A stretch of 64,000 nt of DNA, taken from positions 1,178 through 65,177 of the forward strand of contig NW_001798980.1 in assembly GCF_000165425.1 (NCBI RefSeq), read 5' to 3'. The DNA is from Paramecium tetraurelia (taxonomy: Eukaryota > Ciliophora > Oligohymenophorea > Peniculida > Parameciidae). The translations under genes were made by a program, and so were the position numbers. The notes under the pieces were generated by a model, which was not told the DNA's origin, did no database searches, and saw only the letters and a program-made list of their open reading frames with translations. This document shows, one piece after another, positions 52,594 through 63,881 of this stretch; within the stretch, counting starts at the first letter, position 1, and every line of letters begins with the position of its first letter.

Positions 52594-53737
52594 TCATATA
52601 AATCTAGAATAATCTATTTCTTTTACTTCCTCATCCCATCTATATTAAAACAAACTAAACAAATTCTAAAAATCCTATGACTCCACTATTGCGTGTGTAT
52701 GGGGAGGTTACTTATGAATGGTTGTAGAGTATGGCACTTATTTGGGTATGAATGTATTGACTAGGATCTTCTCCTCTATTTTCTACCATTGCACGCCTTC
52801 CATCCAGATATGCTTTTTTATATCCTGAAATCCATAGTAACCTAGACGATTCTTGGGATCCTTCTGGATCAGTTTATTTATGAAGTCGGCAGCATCCAAA
52901 GACCAGCCTTCAGATAATTCTGACTTCTTTACAGATACTTGTTTATTGATAATATTGTCAATCATATCGTCAATCGAATTGTATTCATACATTTTCTAAT
53001 TATTATCTCAATTAAATTCCTTACTCTCTATGCCATTATTTCATACAACAACACTCCGATTGAATAGTAATCTGCTTCAAATCCAAATTCTTCTCTTAGT
53101 AATACTTCCGGGGCCATATACTCTGATATATCGTCTTCAATCCTGAATTAACCACCGCAACTAGAAGAATGTAAACCATATAATTTAATATAGCCACTGT
53201 TATCCAAAAGAATGTTATACGGATTCAGATTAGTGTGAATTACCCTTTTCTGATGTAGAAAGTTTAATGCTATTAATAATTGAGCTATCAACATTTCTAT
53301 TCTCTCTTAATATTTAATTTATACTTGCTTCTCCTTCATTCATTGATTGTAATTTCAGTTGGGTTCTTAAATCTCCACCAGGAACATATTCTAAGACCAA
53401 ATACAAGTCTTAGGTGTCTTGGAATGCACAAAAAGGTTAGATTAAAAAGGGGAATTGCAATGAAACCATCATGAATAATTCTCTAATATATGCTTTGATC
53501 TTCTTCTCATTGTATAATTGCAATTTTGGTATCATCTTCATTACTAGTAAGTCAGGGTTGCCATCCTATTCAACAATCCAATTATAAATGTAACCTCTGC
53601 TATGATGTTCTAATAGTCCCTTAAAAGTGAATCCAGATAATGAAATTTTCTTTTCTATTAATGGAATATGAATTCAAATCATTACAATTGAGTTGTATAA
53701 AGTCTTGTTTGATCGCAGCTGACTGTCTTACTCCCAT
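52594..53737 (-). CDS. AGC-like pseudokinase with myristoylation motif
   Basis: 351 residues after removing introns of 31, 28 and 29 nt; the frame is exact. The start MGVRQSAA fits the N-myristoylation consensus (Gly2, Ser6). The fold is AGC-like: VMKMIPKLQL keeps the beta-3 Lys, then LVLEYVPGGDLRTQL, EYMAPEVLLREEFGFEADYY and DFINKLIQKDPKNRLGY. All three catalytic motifs are altered. The glycine loop is LLEHHSRGYIYN, the catalytic loop is IHTNLNPYNILL (Asn for Asp, 53,229-53,237) and the DFG position is KLYGLH, with no metal-binding Asp. A C-terminal AGC-type tail is present. It should be catalytically dead; the fold suggests a membrane-tethered regulator, perhaps of a cyclic-nucleotide-dependent kinase. 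Confidence 0.87.
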
Positions 53738-53808
53738 TTTAATTTAAATCAAAATAATATTTAAATAAGTAAAATAGACGATTTGATATAAAATAAACAC
53801 ACCAACTC

Positions 53809-54224
53809 TCAATCATTTTTCTTTGCTTATCTATACTTCCACATTGTTTCGCATTGATTCCAAAATTATGCCTAAGAGAAAGCATTTGTATCCAACACTT
53901 AACGATAAAATGCGATAGTTACTGATTAAGGGCCTCACTCAATTCTTGCATGTAGAGAGGATAGGCTTTGTATAAAATGATACTCATATCCGAAAGGGCT
54001 AACAACAGGAAAATGAATAGGAGGGGCCTCTTATCTAGGAGTACACAGACTCCCAATGAGATGATTACCAAAGATTATATTGATGGCTAATTACAAATGT
54101 ATTTTACATAGGGAATCAAATAGAAGAGATGCTGAAATGGGTAATAGGGTAACTTAGAATCAGTTAATAAGAACCATCCAGTAATAACAAAATAGAGTGC
54201 AGCAGGAATAAGCAATATTTTCAT
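53809..54224 (-). CDS. Small multipass membrane protein, unknown
   Basis: 127 residues with one 32-nt intron near the 3' end. It has three or four hydrophobic segments: MKILLIPAALYFVITGWFLL, FYLIPYVKYI, SLVIISLGVCVLL and LLFIFLLLALSDMSIILY. The polar C-terminus is AQFWNQCETMWKYRQAKKND. No family is recognised. A plus-strand frame at 53,868-54,059 is its antisense. It sits between the pseudokinase start (72 bp away) and the divergent trichocyst-matrix-like gene (33 bp). Confidence 0.72.
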
Positions 54225-54257
54225 TATAAAAATATTATTTTATTAAAAAACGAATTA

Positions 54258-55442
54258 ATGATAGTTGCCTTATTTATTTCAACTGCATTAGCTCTATAAA
54301 TGAATGAGTAGGCCACACTCACAACAGAAGCCCAAACTGCTGTTAGAGAATTTGTTCAATCTAGTCCAATGGGGAAGATGATGTTTGAGTTTGCTTAATT
54401 GGAGATGCACGTAATAAGCATTATCAAAAATTAGAGGCTTCTGGTGCTGTAGACATCTTGATTGAAGTTCTCAAGGCCTTCGGTCGTCAATAAGAAGACA
54501 GATTGAACGAAGAAAACACAATTGTAATAATAACTACTCAATATAGTGGTAAAACAGACTGGGAGATCATAATGCTCGCAGAATTCAGTATGAGTCACTG
54601 GTAACTGAAGGTGGATTAGCTATTAACAGGGATAGGAAAAAATTGACTTAAGAATATGAACCTCGAAAAGAAGAACTAAATGAAATACTAACAACCTTGA
54701 AAACGAATATGGGCAAAAATGAAGTTGCTAAAAAGAATGCAGAAGCTTTGAGTAGCTGAATAGAATGCATAATTCTAACAATAAGCAAATGAAATCACTG
54801 AAGCCATCAAAGCAACTGACGACACTCTAGAATACATCAAGAGGTGCAGTCAAGGTTCATTTATTGAAGTTGACAAAATTAATGATCATCTCCTATTCTT
54901 GTAAAAGAAATCATCTAAATCTACTGACTATGTTGGATCAATAATCTAGGCACTTATGTAAATAAGTGAAAAGTAGAACTTCGCAGATAGAGAGGTTCAA
55001 AAGTAATTGGTTGATCTATTGCAATCATTGAGAGGCTATTTTGTTGAGACTCTACAAGCAGCCTACAATGATGAGGATTAATAGAAATTATTGCATGAAA
55101 ATAGAATGAATCAATTAGAAAACGAAAAATAAGTATTTGAAAAACAATACAGTGATGCTTATGCTGAAAGAGAATAAAGATCATGTAATTTACTCATTCT
55201 ATTTCTTTTTAGTATAAATTGAAGACACAAATAGATTATTAGATACAAGAGGCAAAGAATTATCAGGCTATTAAGATCGATTGACTACTGAAAACAATAA
55301 TTTCTCTTAAAATCAAAAGATTCATGATGATCTAGTAGCAGCCATCAGTGGAGAAATTGGTTTTATAGAAAAGTCATTAGATGTTTTGATGACTTAAGCA
55401 TTTTCCGATGAACTCTAATCAGCCATTAATAAAGCTAAATGA
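54258..55442 (+). CDS. Trichocyst-matrix-like protein
   Basis: A short signal peptide (MIVALFISTALALQ) and then a coiled-coil body characteristic of Paramecium trichocyst matrix proteins: ILIEVLKAFGRQQEDRLNEE, EYEPRKEELNEILTTLK, AQFQQQANEITEAIKATDD, QSLRGYFVETLQAAY, ending AFSDELQSAINKAK. Introns of about 26, 23 and 28 nt are used. One base too many remains near 54,748-54,757, where EAL must pass to VAEQN and no intron fits. These proteins are proteolytically processed and packed as crystals that expand on Ca2+ entry. The frame change could be an assembly error or a real lesion. Confidence 0.75.
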
Positions 55443-55706
55443 ATTATGATCAAATCCAAATATATTTATTAGTATTCATTAAAAGCAGATACACTTTGTT
55501 AAATTATAAGACATATTTATAATCAATCAAATTCTGTATTGATAATTTCTTATATCAAACGATTATTCATCTAAAAGTTAACTTAGATTATACTTATAGA
55601 GAACTTAAGAATTTAGTTACTTTAAGAATTCTTTTTAAAATTAAATAATTATCTCAACACTTCCAAATTAGATTCAAAAAGAAAGGAGTAAAAAGTTAAT
55701 AAAAAT

Positions 55707-57158
55707 TCATTAATTTTGTTTATCATTTACTTATTACTGAATTTATTATTATGATAATAGTTATTGTTATGGAAATTTGATTGTTTTTGCTCTTATTCTC
55801 TCTTCAAACTACAAAAGGTCTTTTGGATCACCATCCTTTTCAGTTCTTTTTAGATACATAGCATCCTCAATGTCATCAAATTCTTTTTTAACAAACAATA
55901 GCTCTGTAGCCAAATTATCATCAGGTACTTTATATTGTCTTATTTATCCATTTATCTTAATCCATTACTTCTCCTCTTATTTCAGATAGGCCTTACATAT
56001 TTCACATAACATATCAAAATTAGTTCTATTGTTGCACTTAGTACAGCGCTCTATTTTGATCTATTAATCTAATATAAACAAGAAAAATACAATCACTTAA
56101 AAGTTTTTATCAAATCTTTCGTCCTCAGTTAGTTGACTTGGATCCAAATCCTGTAATGAGAATTACAATTGACTTAAAATCTAAGCACTTAATACTTTTA
56201 TTATGAATCCTCTATAAATGCTGTATTGAAGGCAAGTCTAAACATTTTTTCTATCTATAACATTCCTTCATTAAAAACTTTAATCAAAATATCCCCGTAA
56301 ATAGGCATTGGTTTATCCAGTTGTAGCTAATTACTAATACATAAATACGTCATGCTAATTTCCTGTATATTTTTTGGCCTCTCTTGAAGTGGAATATAAT
56401 TGTTTATCATTTTTAACTTGGATCACTTCCATGTATGGTTTACAACCACCACTCATTCTAAAGGCAGGAGCTCTGTAATTATAATCGTCAAATGAATCTT
56501 ACTTTCCCTAAAATGTGATGCTTTTAATTGTAACCACAGTAGGGTATATCACTTAATCTGTAGTCAAAAGTTTATGGAAGTATTCTACATATTTAACTTA
56601 ACAAGGTTGATTAACTCCTAAACCCTCTTTCTCAAATCTCTTCTTCCCATAATAATAAAGCACATCCTTCACACACTTGAATTTCCCTGTGTAGAGTAGA
56701 TAACAACATATAATAGTGCCTGTTCTGCCTTTGCCTGCAAGACAATGTATGACCACTACGTTACTTATGTTACCTATTCTCAATATCAATATCACCTTTC
56801 AGATAACCATGGATGAGATCACAGATTTCAAATAGAAGATCCAAAGGAGGAGAATGATGATCTTTCCAAATCCAACAATCTTGTACAATTCCTTTAAATT
56901 TCATGAAGTCGTATTTCCTACCACTTAAATTGAAAACCATATAATCTGAATAATGTTGTGTATTTAAATAGGCAGCAACCTAATTATAATAAAGGTTTCA
57001 CCCACCTAATCTATTGGATTTCGATATAAACCTTCTAATCCTTCTCCTGGATAGCTCATAGCAATTATTCTTTTTGTAACATAGCTCAGATCAAGATTAT
57101 ATCCCTCTTATATCAAACGCTTCTTTTTCCCAGAAACCTTTTCCCTTATGTAATTCAT
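55707..57158 (-). CDS. PTEN: PTEN-like phosphatase with C-terminal zinc-finger-like segment
   Basis: About 450 residues. The N-terminus follows [24 protein letters not shown], then [12 protein letters not shown]. The active site is [10 protein letters not shown], against HCKAGKGRTG in human PTEN: Cys, the second Lys and Arg are kept, but the first Lys is Leu. A C2-like domain follows ([42 protein letters not shown]). Beyond it is a CxxC-x9-CxxC element ([18 protein letters not shown]) not found in animal PTEN. Introns of 26, 22 and 23 nt, and probably 30 nt, fit. One frame change near 56,398-56,412 is unresolved (extra A, or an unusual 37-nt intron). PTEN removes the 3-phosphate of PIP3. Confidence 0.85.
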
Positions 57159-57523
57159 TTTAAAATAAAAATAAAAAATCTAATACTAAGGATTTCTAAT
57201 AGATTATAAAATTAGCTATATTCAGAATGATTATTAACTCAAGAACTTACTAGATACCAATTTGCTATAAAATCATATTATGAGTTAAATTTATACAATT
57301 TAGGATTAAATAACCCCATTTTTAGATTCAAATTAATTATTTGATTTTAAATTGGTGCAATTTAATAAATTGATAACTTATCCTATTAAGGATTATTCAA
57401 GCAATTTTCAGTTTTCAATAATTATTCTTCTTTTACTGCACTCTTCATTGATAAAGTTATATTGATGTTTACTATATATTAATCTTTAGCATTTTAAATA
57501 TATATTATAAAAATAATATTAAT
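57159..57523. other. Intergenic stretch
   Basis: About 360 bp of AT-rich DNA upstream of the PTEN-like start and downstream of the CDPK-like stop. No coding or RNA signal seen. Confidence 0.5.
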
Positions 57524-60204
57524 TCATCTACGTGAATAATAAAACTTGTCGATCTTATCATCTAACACTTTCCTATAGGGTTTATTATTAAAATTTGGTA
57601 TTGAGGAGTTTTGTATTATGTTGGTACTCTCAGCTAGTTCTTGATCCAACTTAGAACCTATTGTATTATAATTGTAATCTGTAGTGTATCTATTTTAATA
57701 CCAACTTTGAGGTGGGGACTTTGGCTTATTCTAATTCTCTTCTTAATTTTTAGGTTAAGCATACGTTACTGTTGGTTACTCCACCTTTCTTTTATCTTAT
57801 CTAGGTGAGGGGTGTGGTGAAGGTATTTTATTTTGAGATCCAATCTTTTCTGTAGGATATTTAGGTGTTTCTAAGATTGATGATTATTTATCTTATTTTG
57901 TTAACATAGGAGGTCTTGGTGGTTGCTCCACTGGTTTCTTTGGTTTTTCTTCCTTAGGGGAATATGAATGTTATTGTCTCTTTTTAGCTTCCCTGTCCTC
58001 TCTTTCCATTTTCTTTTTATCCTTTTTCGCTTATTTCAGACTCAGTATATCCAACTATGAGGCATCACTCTATTTCTTTTAAGGTTTATTATAGTTGTTG
58101 CCTATTTAATGAAAGGGATAGTTATTTGGTTGGGCTTAAGGCGAATAATATTAATCATTCATTATTGGATAATGGTTTTAAGCTGGCTGTTAATTGCCTC
58201 CTTTTATTTGAGGATTTTATGGTTAATTTGGATTTTGATATGGATTTTAATACATATTTTAAGGTTGATTGTTGGGTTAAGGTGGGAATTATTAAAAATT
58301 ATTATTATTGTATTAAATAGGTTAATACATTGGTGCTTATTATATATTTTGTTTTTTATCATTTGCCATACTTGCAACTAATCTGAATTCAACAAATGAT
58401 ATATATTCATCACTATTCAAATTGAACACTTTGAATAAATCTGCCATTTCTTCAACTGTTAATTAACCATTTAAACTCCATATTAATTGACTAAATTCTT
58501 AGAAATTTAAGAAGTTGTCCTTATCATAATCAAATTATTAGAATAGACTCAAAACATCCATTGATTTTGATTTTATAATATTCCTAATCATTAGAATTGT
58601 TCTTTCAAGCTTATCACTTCTTCCAAAACCTGCTCCTGCTGGAATAGATGTTGAACTTTTCATTTAATTTTAAGGAAACAATTAAGGCTAAGGTTAAGGT
58701 TGGGGAAAGAATTATTGTTATGGAGGCTAATTGGTGTTAATGGGAAACTAATTCTATTGTTATTAATATCCTATTGGCTATTATTAATATTACGGTTATT
58801 AATAACCAATTGGCTGCTACTATTACTACTATACTTATTATTATTAATAATTAACTGGCTATTAAAATGGATTCATTTATTACTATTAGGGGGTCTATTA
58901 GTTAAATTGATTCTATTTTTATTATCCAAAATCTAATGGTTAATTATTAGTTTTAGGTTATTGTGCTATTTTGCTTTATAAATTATCTGGTTTGTTAATT
59001 TTAAAAAATGCCATTCTGGTATTATTACTACTAATCCATAATTTAAACTCATCAAAGGAGATGCTATTACTTCCATCCTTGTCTATCTATTAGAATATGT
59101 AATAGCAATCTTCTTTTGTTACTTTCTTGTCAATCATACTGATAAATGTGGTAAATTCATCAAAATCTAGTAATCCATTATGATTGGCATCTATTTTCTA
59201 ATAAACATCCTACAAATCTAGGTTCTTTTTGATTATCTTCTATCTTATTTGAGTCATTAAATATTTCTTATTATCCTTAACAATATCTTCATTCTTATTT
59301 TGCAATTTGGCATTGATTATTGGATGAGACAGCACTTTAGTCCAATCAAATCTTTTCTCTATGATTATTTAAATACAAAATTACCTTCTTGGTAAACTAA
59401 ACACCCTTCTATAAATGATTTCATCCCTCCAGATATTTAGCCCTATTGAATTTCAAACTTTTTCGATCGACAAAATTTTAAATACTCGTCTATGCTAGAA
59501 GCCTGAAAAGGTAGAACACCAGTAAGACATTCATAAACAATAACTCCCAAAGACCAAATATCACATTTATTTGAATATTTAGCTTTATTTTCAAGTACCT
59601 GTGGTGCAGAATAATAAAATTGTTGGGGTTTAGTCTTATTGTCCTTTTTGAAACTTTCGATGGTCTTAACAAAGCCAGGGTCTAGATTGTTTATTAATTA
59701 ATTAGTACCTGAAATAATATATGATCCATTGTCGTAAAGGATGTTGCTAGGTCTTAAATCTCTATGGATTATACCTTGCTTAATTAATTCTGAAAAGCCA
59801 TCAATGAGATCGTTGATCAGTTTGATCGTTTCCGTTTCAGGCAATTTTCTTTGCTTTTACAGAATTCTAATACTTAGTAGTAATATTACGTTTGTAAATT
59901 AGATTATCGATAAGGACAAACCACATAGAAAAATGTTTAGGACTCAATGACTTCTATTATTGGGTTTATTTTGGGATGCTTGAGCTTTTGCATGAGTGCC
60001 ATCTCTTCGGTCAAAGCTGCTGACATTATGTTGTCATCTTTCAATAATGATTTCTGCAACAATCGAAGGACCACTTCCTAGTTATTCTTTTTATTGATCC
60101 CTTTATGTAACTAATTGTTAATAAATTAACCATACTTTTCCTAGAGTTCCTTATCCAATGCATTCGTTAGAATTAAAAGTAAAATCCCCTATATTTCTAG
60201 ACAT
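57524..60204 (-). CDS. CDPK-like protein with altered kinase residues and split EF-hands
   Basis: 859 residues after removing introns of 25, 23, 27 and 26 nt; the frame is exact. Kinase domain: glycine loop [15 protein letters not shown] is good, but the beta-3 Lys is Arg (EVVLRLLQK), DFG is DPG (ISDPGFVKT) and APE is APQ. The catalytic loop [10 protein letters not shown] is intact. Two EF-hands follow ([24 protein letters not shown]), then a ~110-residue Gln/Pro/Asn-rich linker, then a second EF pair ([12 protein letters not shown] and a weaker [12 protein letters not shown]). The last ~230 residues are Gln/Pro-rich with a Lys-rich patch. In CDPKs the EF-hands directly follow a junction helix; here the second pair is far away. 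Kinase activity is doubtful; Ca2+ sensing looks kept. Confidence 0.88.
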
Positions 60205-60368
60205 ATATTTTTGATAATATAAATAAATCAAAGAAATAATGAGTAAACATAGGTTCTTAAACTATACAAATCAAGACTCATAAACTAAATTTATAGTATA
60301 TAATATTACAACTTAAATTCTTGCTTCAACCGATTTATTATTAATCTTTAAATTACCAATTTATATAG

Positions 60369-61244
60369 ATGGAGCTATTTAAATACCAATATCTGATGGC
60401 AGATGAGTACTTCTTAGAACACAACGAATCCTATTCGGCATTTTCTTTTGGGGATATTTAATTTTTTGTGAATTTAAATGACTTCGAAGCTCCCATTTTT
60501 TAACCCTCCAAAATTCATAATCCTTATGCAAGTCTGATTGGGAACTATTGTATCCCTGGTATCATGATTATTTATCCAAAATATTAGAATCCTCCATTTT
60601 TTTCATCAATAAAGTTGATCCAATATTTGTTGTAATCAGACTATTAAGAAATAAACTAGCAAATGAGTAGTAAGCCAAGTCTATTGAGTTTGAGAACATC
60701 TTCGACAATGAAGACGCTTTTCAAATTTATTTAAGTAAATGCAAATCCATAAGGGAGAATTTTGATAGCATAAGTATCACAAAAGAAGTTGGTGATGAAC
60801 TATATGTGAAATTGGACAAAGGAAGACTATTTCAATTCTTAGATGCTAAATACAATAACATTCGCCAATATTCCTAATAAGGTATTTATTATGTAAATGA
60901 TTGCAATTAAAAAAAATAAGATGGTACTTTATAATTTATAACTAGAATTTGAGTTATAAGCTTGCATTCTATTTAAATAATATATGGGCGATCAGTTATT
61001 CAATGAGTTTGAGGCGGCAAGGAAGCTTATTGTACTTAATTAGATAGCAAATTCTAAAGTAGTACTTGAGTAAGTTGATAGAGATGAAAAAGCAGATCGC
61101 GTGGATAAAGAGAACCAATAGAAAAAGAACACTAACTAAGAGAAATTAAAGGCTTCCGAAACAAAAACTTTAGAAGCGGGCAAAAAATGTCACAAATTGG
61201 ACTCATTTTGCAATAAAAATAAAGAGTTATAGTAAAAGTCATGA
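60369..61244 (+). CDS. RNASEH2B: RNase H2 subunit B-like protein
   Basis: 272 residues after removing two introns (60559-60587, 29 nt; 60893-60920, 28 nt), which gives an exact frame. The order SLIGNYCIPESSIFFINKVD then PIFVVIRLLRNKL recalls the W-I-G ... TPxDPLFLLLPYL segment of RNase H2 subunit B, with following helices (DEDAF-like DNEDAFQIYLSKC, KLDKGRLFQFLDAKYNNIRQ). The C-terminus is Lys-rich and ends HKLDSFCNKNKELQQKS, where subunit B usually has a PCNA-binding motif; here it is at best degenerate. RNase H2 removes ribonucleotides from DNA; B is a structural subunit. The call rests on motif order only. Confidence 0.55.
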
Positions 61245-61604
61245 TTAGTTTCTAATATATTTATTTATTTTTAAATTCTTGATACCTTTCTTATAATGAA
61301 ATTTTTAAATTGCTTTAGTTTAATTTAATTATAAAATACAAATTATTAAAAAATAATTGAACCCCTTTTTTAAATAAATATAATAAAAATAATACTGAAT
61401 TATAATTTATAACCCCTTATTTAATTAAAATATATAAAATATATTTTAAAGTTCTTGAAGAAAAGGTCAGAAACTAATGAGGCTTTCATAAATTAGGTGA
61501 TGGACTCTCTGTACTTAATTAAGAACTAGGATGATGGGAGAGATTTAGATGTTGGTGGAGGATGATGAATGTAAACACATAAATTAGAAAGTTAATTGAT
61601 ATAA

Positions 61605-62773
61605 TCATATTTCATGTTCCTCTTTAATTTCAGGGGTTGGATTGAAGTAGGAACTATAATAGGTATGCATGCTTGACTATTATTAGATGAAGGCGCTTAT
61701 ATTCATAGTCTATTAAATTGTGTACAAAAATACATAATATGGTGAAGGATGTGGTTGAAAAAATAATAATTACTCAGGTTTAACCAAGATTGCACCATAA
61801 CTGTTATTTTAGTCTATGTTTTAGGATGTGAAAGATGAAATTGATTAATACATTAATTGTGTAGGATGATATGTATTATGATGAAATACAAATTTCGAAT
61901 ATAGTTTTGGCAGAGGACATGATTTCATTGTGAAAATTGGATGTTTCAGTTATATCTTCTAGAGTATGAGCTAGGGAATATGGATGCATTTGAAATACAT
62001 GGTCAATATCAATGTTACTTAATTTGGTTTTTAATTTTTGGCTCTTGGATCTGCTTTTGGAGATATTTTTCTTTTCCAAGTCATCATTGTATGATTCACT
62101 AGATTAAATAACACACATACTTTAATTGTTGTAATGTTTGAAAAATGGATTTAATTTTATCAATGTCCTCAATATCAATTTATTAGGATAAGTTAAAATT
62201 TTTGTATTTTAATATAATATTTCGAAAGAGCTGTGCAAATTCCACTTCGATTCCAGCATAATTGACTTAATTCTAATTGACACAAAATATTTAGGAAATA
62301 ACAGACGGTTTTAGAGTTTTAGTCATTTAAGATCCTTTTTTAGTAATTTGATATTCTTACCATTTTTGGTTCCATTAACAGTCTTGGAAAGACGTCTAAG
62401 AACTTTTCGAACTAATGAGTAAAAATAGTTTTTAATTAAACCATCCGTTCTTTAGGGTAATTCTTTTGCAATGATCCTCTTTTTAAGTATAAATTTAGAC
62501 AATTACCCATCTGTTACCATATTTGCTTTGCAACTCGAAGAGTTTATCAACTTCATTTTGAGTCCATTGATCTTTGTTGACAAAAGGATTTAACTAATTA
62601 TGGAATCTCTCTTTGCATGATTTTCCTGATCTTTTATACCCGATGGATATCATTTATTTCGAAATTCGTCTCCAATTGTAATTTTGACTCTTGCATATTT
62701 CAAGCAATGCCTTATCTTCCTTGTTTAATAAGTTTAAATTATATACTTCTGGTCTCCAATTCTTCCTTCTCAT
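61605..62773 (-). CDS. Two-repeat Myb transcription-factor-like protein
   Basis: 346 residues with five introns (28, 26, 22, 28 and 24 nt); the spliced length is a multiple of three. The N-terminal half has two Myb repeats: NKEDKALLEICKSQNYNWRR...KSCKERFHNQLNP, and DQWTQNEVDKLFELQSKYGN...RTDGLIKNYFYSLVRKVLR, with the expected Trp spacing and the NxFxS/LxRK end seen in ciliate and plant R2R3-type proteins. The C-terminal half is basic, then low complexity with Gln, Ser and Tyr (FIQQQSSMHTYYSSYFNPTP). Probably a nuclear DNA-binding regulator. It ends downstream of a small gap and starts 36 bp from the U2AF35 stop. Confidence 0.83.
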
Positions 62774-62809
62774 AATTAATATATATAAATTATATATATA
62801 ATAGACCAT

Positions 62810-63881
62810 TCAACTCATCTTAATTGCAGCTAACTATTCCTTCAAAGCAGCCAATTACAATTGCAATTGCAATAATTCTGGACTCGTTCTCATCGATACT
62901 TTAGGAGTATAAACTGGAGCAGGCATATTATTACCATACATCATTTTTTGTGCTTATGAAACCTAAATACCAAGTGATAATGAAGGTAATATACATTTTG
63001 GATACCAGTTTCATTCCAATCATTAATCATTTTCTGTCTTTCAATAGAATTCCTGCGACTTGATTCCCTACTACTACTACTCTTCTTCTTATTGCTTTTC
63101 TTCTCCTTCTTTTTGTGTTTCTTCGGACTCTTTCTAAACAGAATAACAATTAAATTGTCTTACTCAACGACTTCCTTCTCTTTTTTCTCTCTATATTCTG
63201 GGTGTTCCTCATACATTTGATTAAATAAACTCTTCTTGAATTTTGTCGATATCTTCTTAAGATGTAAGTAATTGCATGCTCCTCCTCTTAAATCCTGTAT
63301 TTCTAATTTCATACCTCTAACATGTCCCATCAATGTATTATTTGCATTTAGCACTACTAAAGTCCAAAACAGGTGAATACTCCATTTGCAAAGGTCTATT
63401 TTCATATGATAAATTCTAAAGAGTATTGAAACATGACTCTGCAAACAATTCCGATGTGTATTTCACATATACATTTCCCACTAAATGATCTCCAATGTTT
63501 TCGCATACAATCAAATCTTCAATCTCACCAAACTCTGCCAGCTTATCATGATACCCACTTTTACTTTCAAAAATACGTCTTCATAAAAGTTTTCGAATTT
63601 CTCCAATGCCTCTTCAATACCCGCTTAAGACACTGCATTTCCAGAAGCTATTGCTACTTCCATTGGAGAGTTTTAATACATATGCTGATCATTAAATTGG
63701 AAATCTTACTTTGAATAAAATAGTCTAAGAGATTGGAGGTATGCTATGAATTCTTTAACATTTGTTTTCATAACGACAAGCTCCAATTTTTATATAAAAT
63801 GAACAATTCACCTAATCATAGAACACTTAATAATACTTTGTCTTCCTCTGTTCCATACACTCTTTCTAACCCGCCTGCCAT
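62810..63881 (-). CDS. U2AF1: U2AF small subunit (U2AF35)
   Basis: 312 residues with five introns (25, 25, 23, 28 and 32 nt; exact frame). Order of domains: zinc finger 1 CSFYIKIGACRYENKCQRIH (C-x8-C-x5-C-x3-H), then a UHM-type RRM (LAEFGEIEDLIVCENIGDHL, VGNVYVKYTSE), then zinc finger 2 CKQYIDGTCQRGGACNYLH (C-x7-C-x5-C-x3-H). An Arg/Ser/Lys tail follows (KKHKKKEKKSNKKKSSSSRE, SSRRNSIERQ) and a C-terminal Gln/Leu helix. U2AF35 recognises the AG at 3' splice sites with U2AF65. This is of interest in a genome whose introns are ~25 nt and nearly all end in TAG. Confidence 0.95.

Noticed and set aside
53868-54059. Plus-strand 63-residue frame (MPKRKHLYPTLNDKMRQLL)
   Set aside because: The opposite strand gives a longer membrane protein with a typical intron ending in TAG and a natural stop; the plus frame is its shadow.
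58057-58936. Leu/Ile-rich plus-strand frames resembling membrane proteins
   Set aside because: They are antisense to TAA/TAG-coded Gln runs in the Q/P linker of the CDPK-like protein.
60559-60587. Apparent frameshift in the RNase H2B-like gene near a run of seven T
   Set aside because: A 29-nt GT...TAG intron here restores the frame exactly and improves the similarity.
61890-62000. Apparent frameshift in the two-repeat Myb gene
   Set aside because: A 28-nt intron (GTATTTC...CCCTAG) after the NIDIDH stretch resolves it and the total spliced length becomes a multiple of three.
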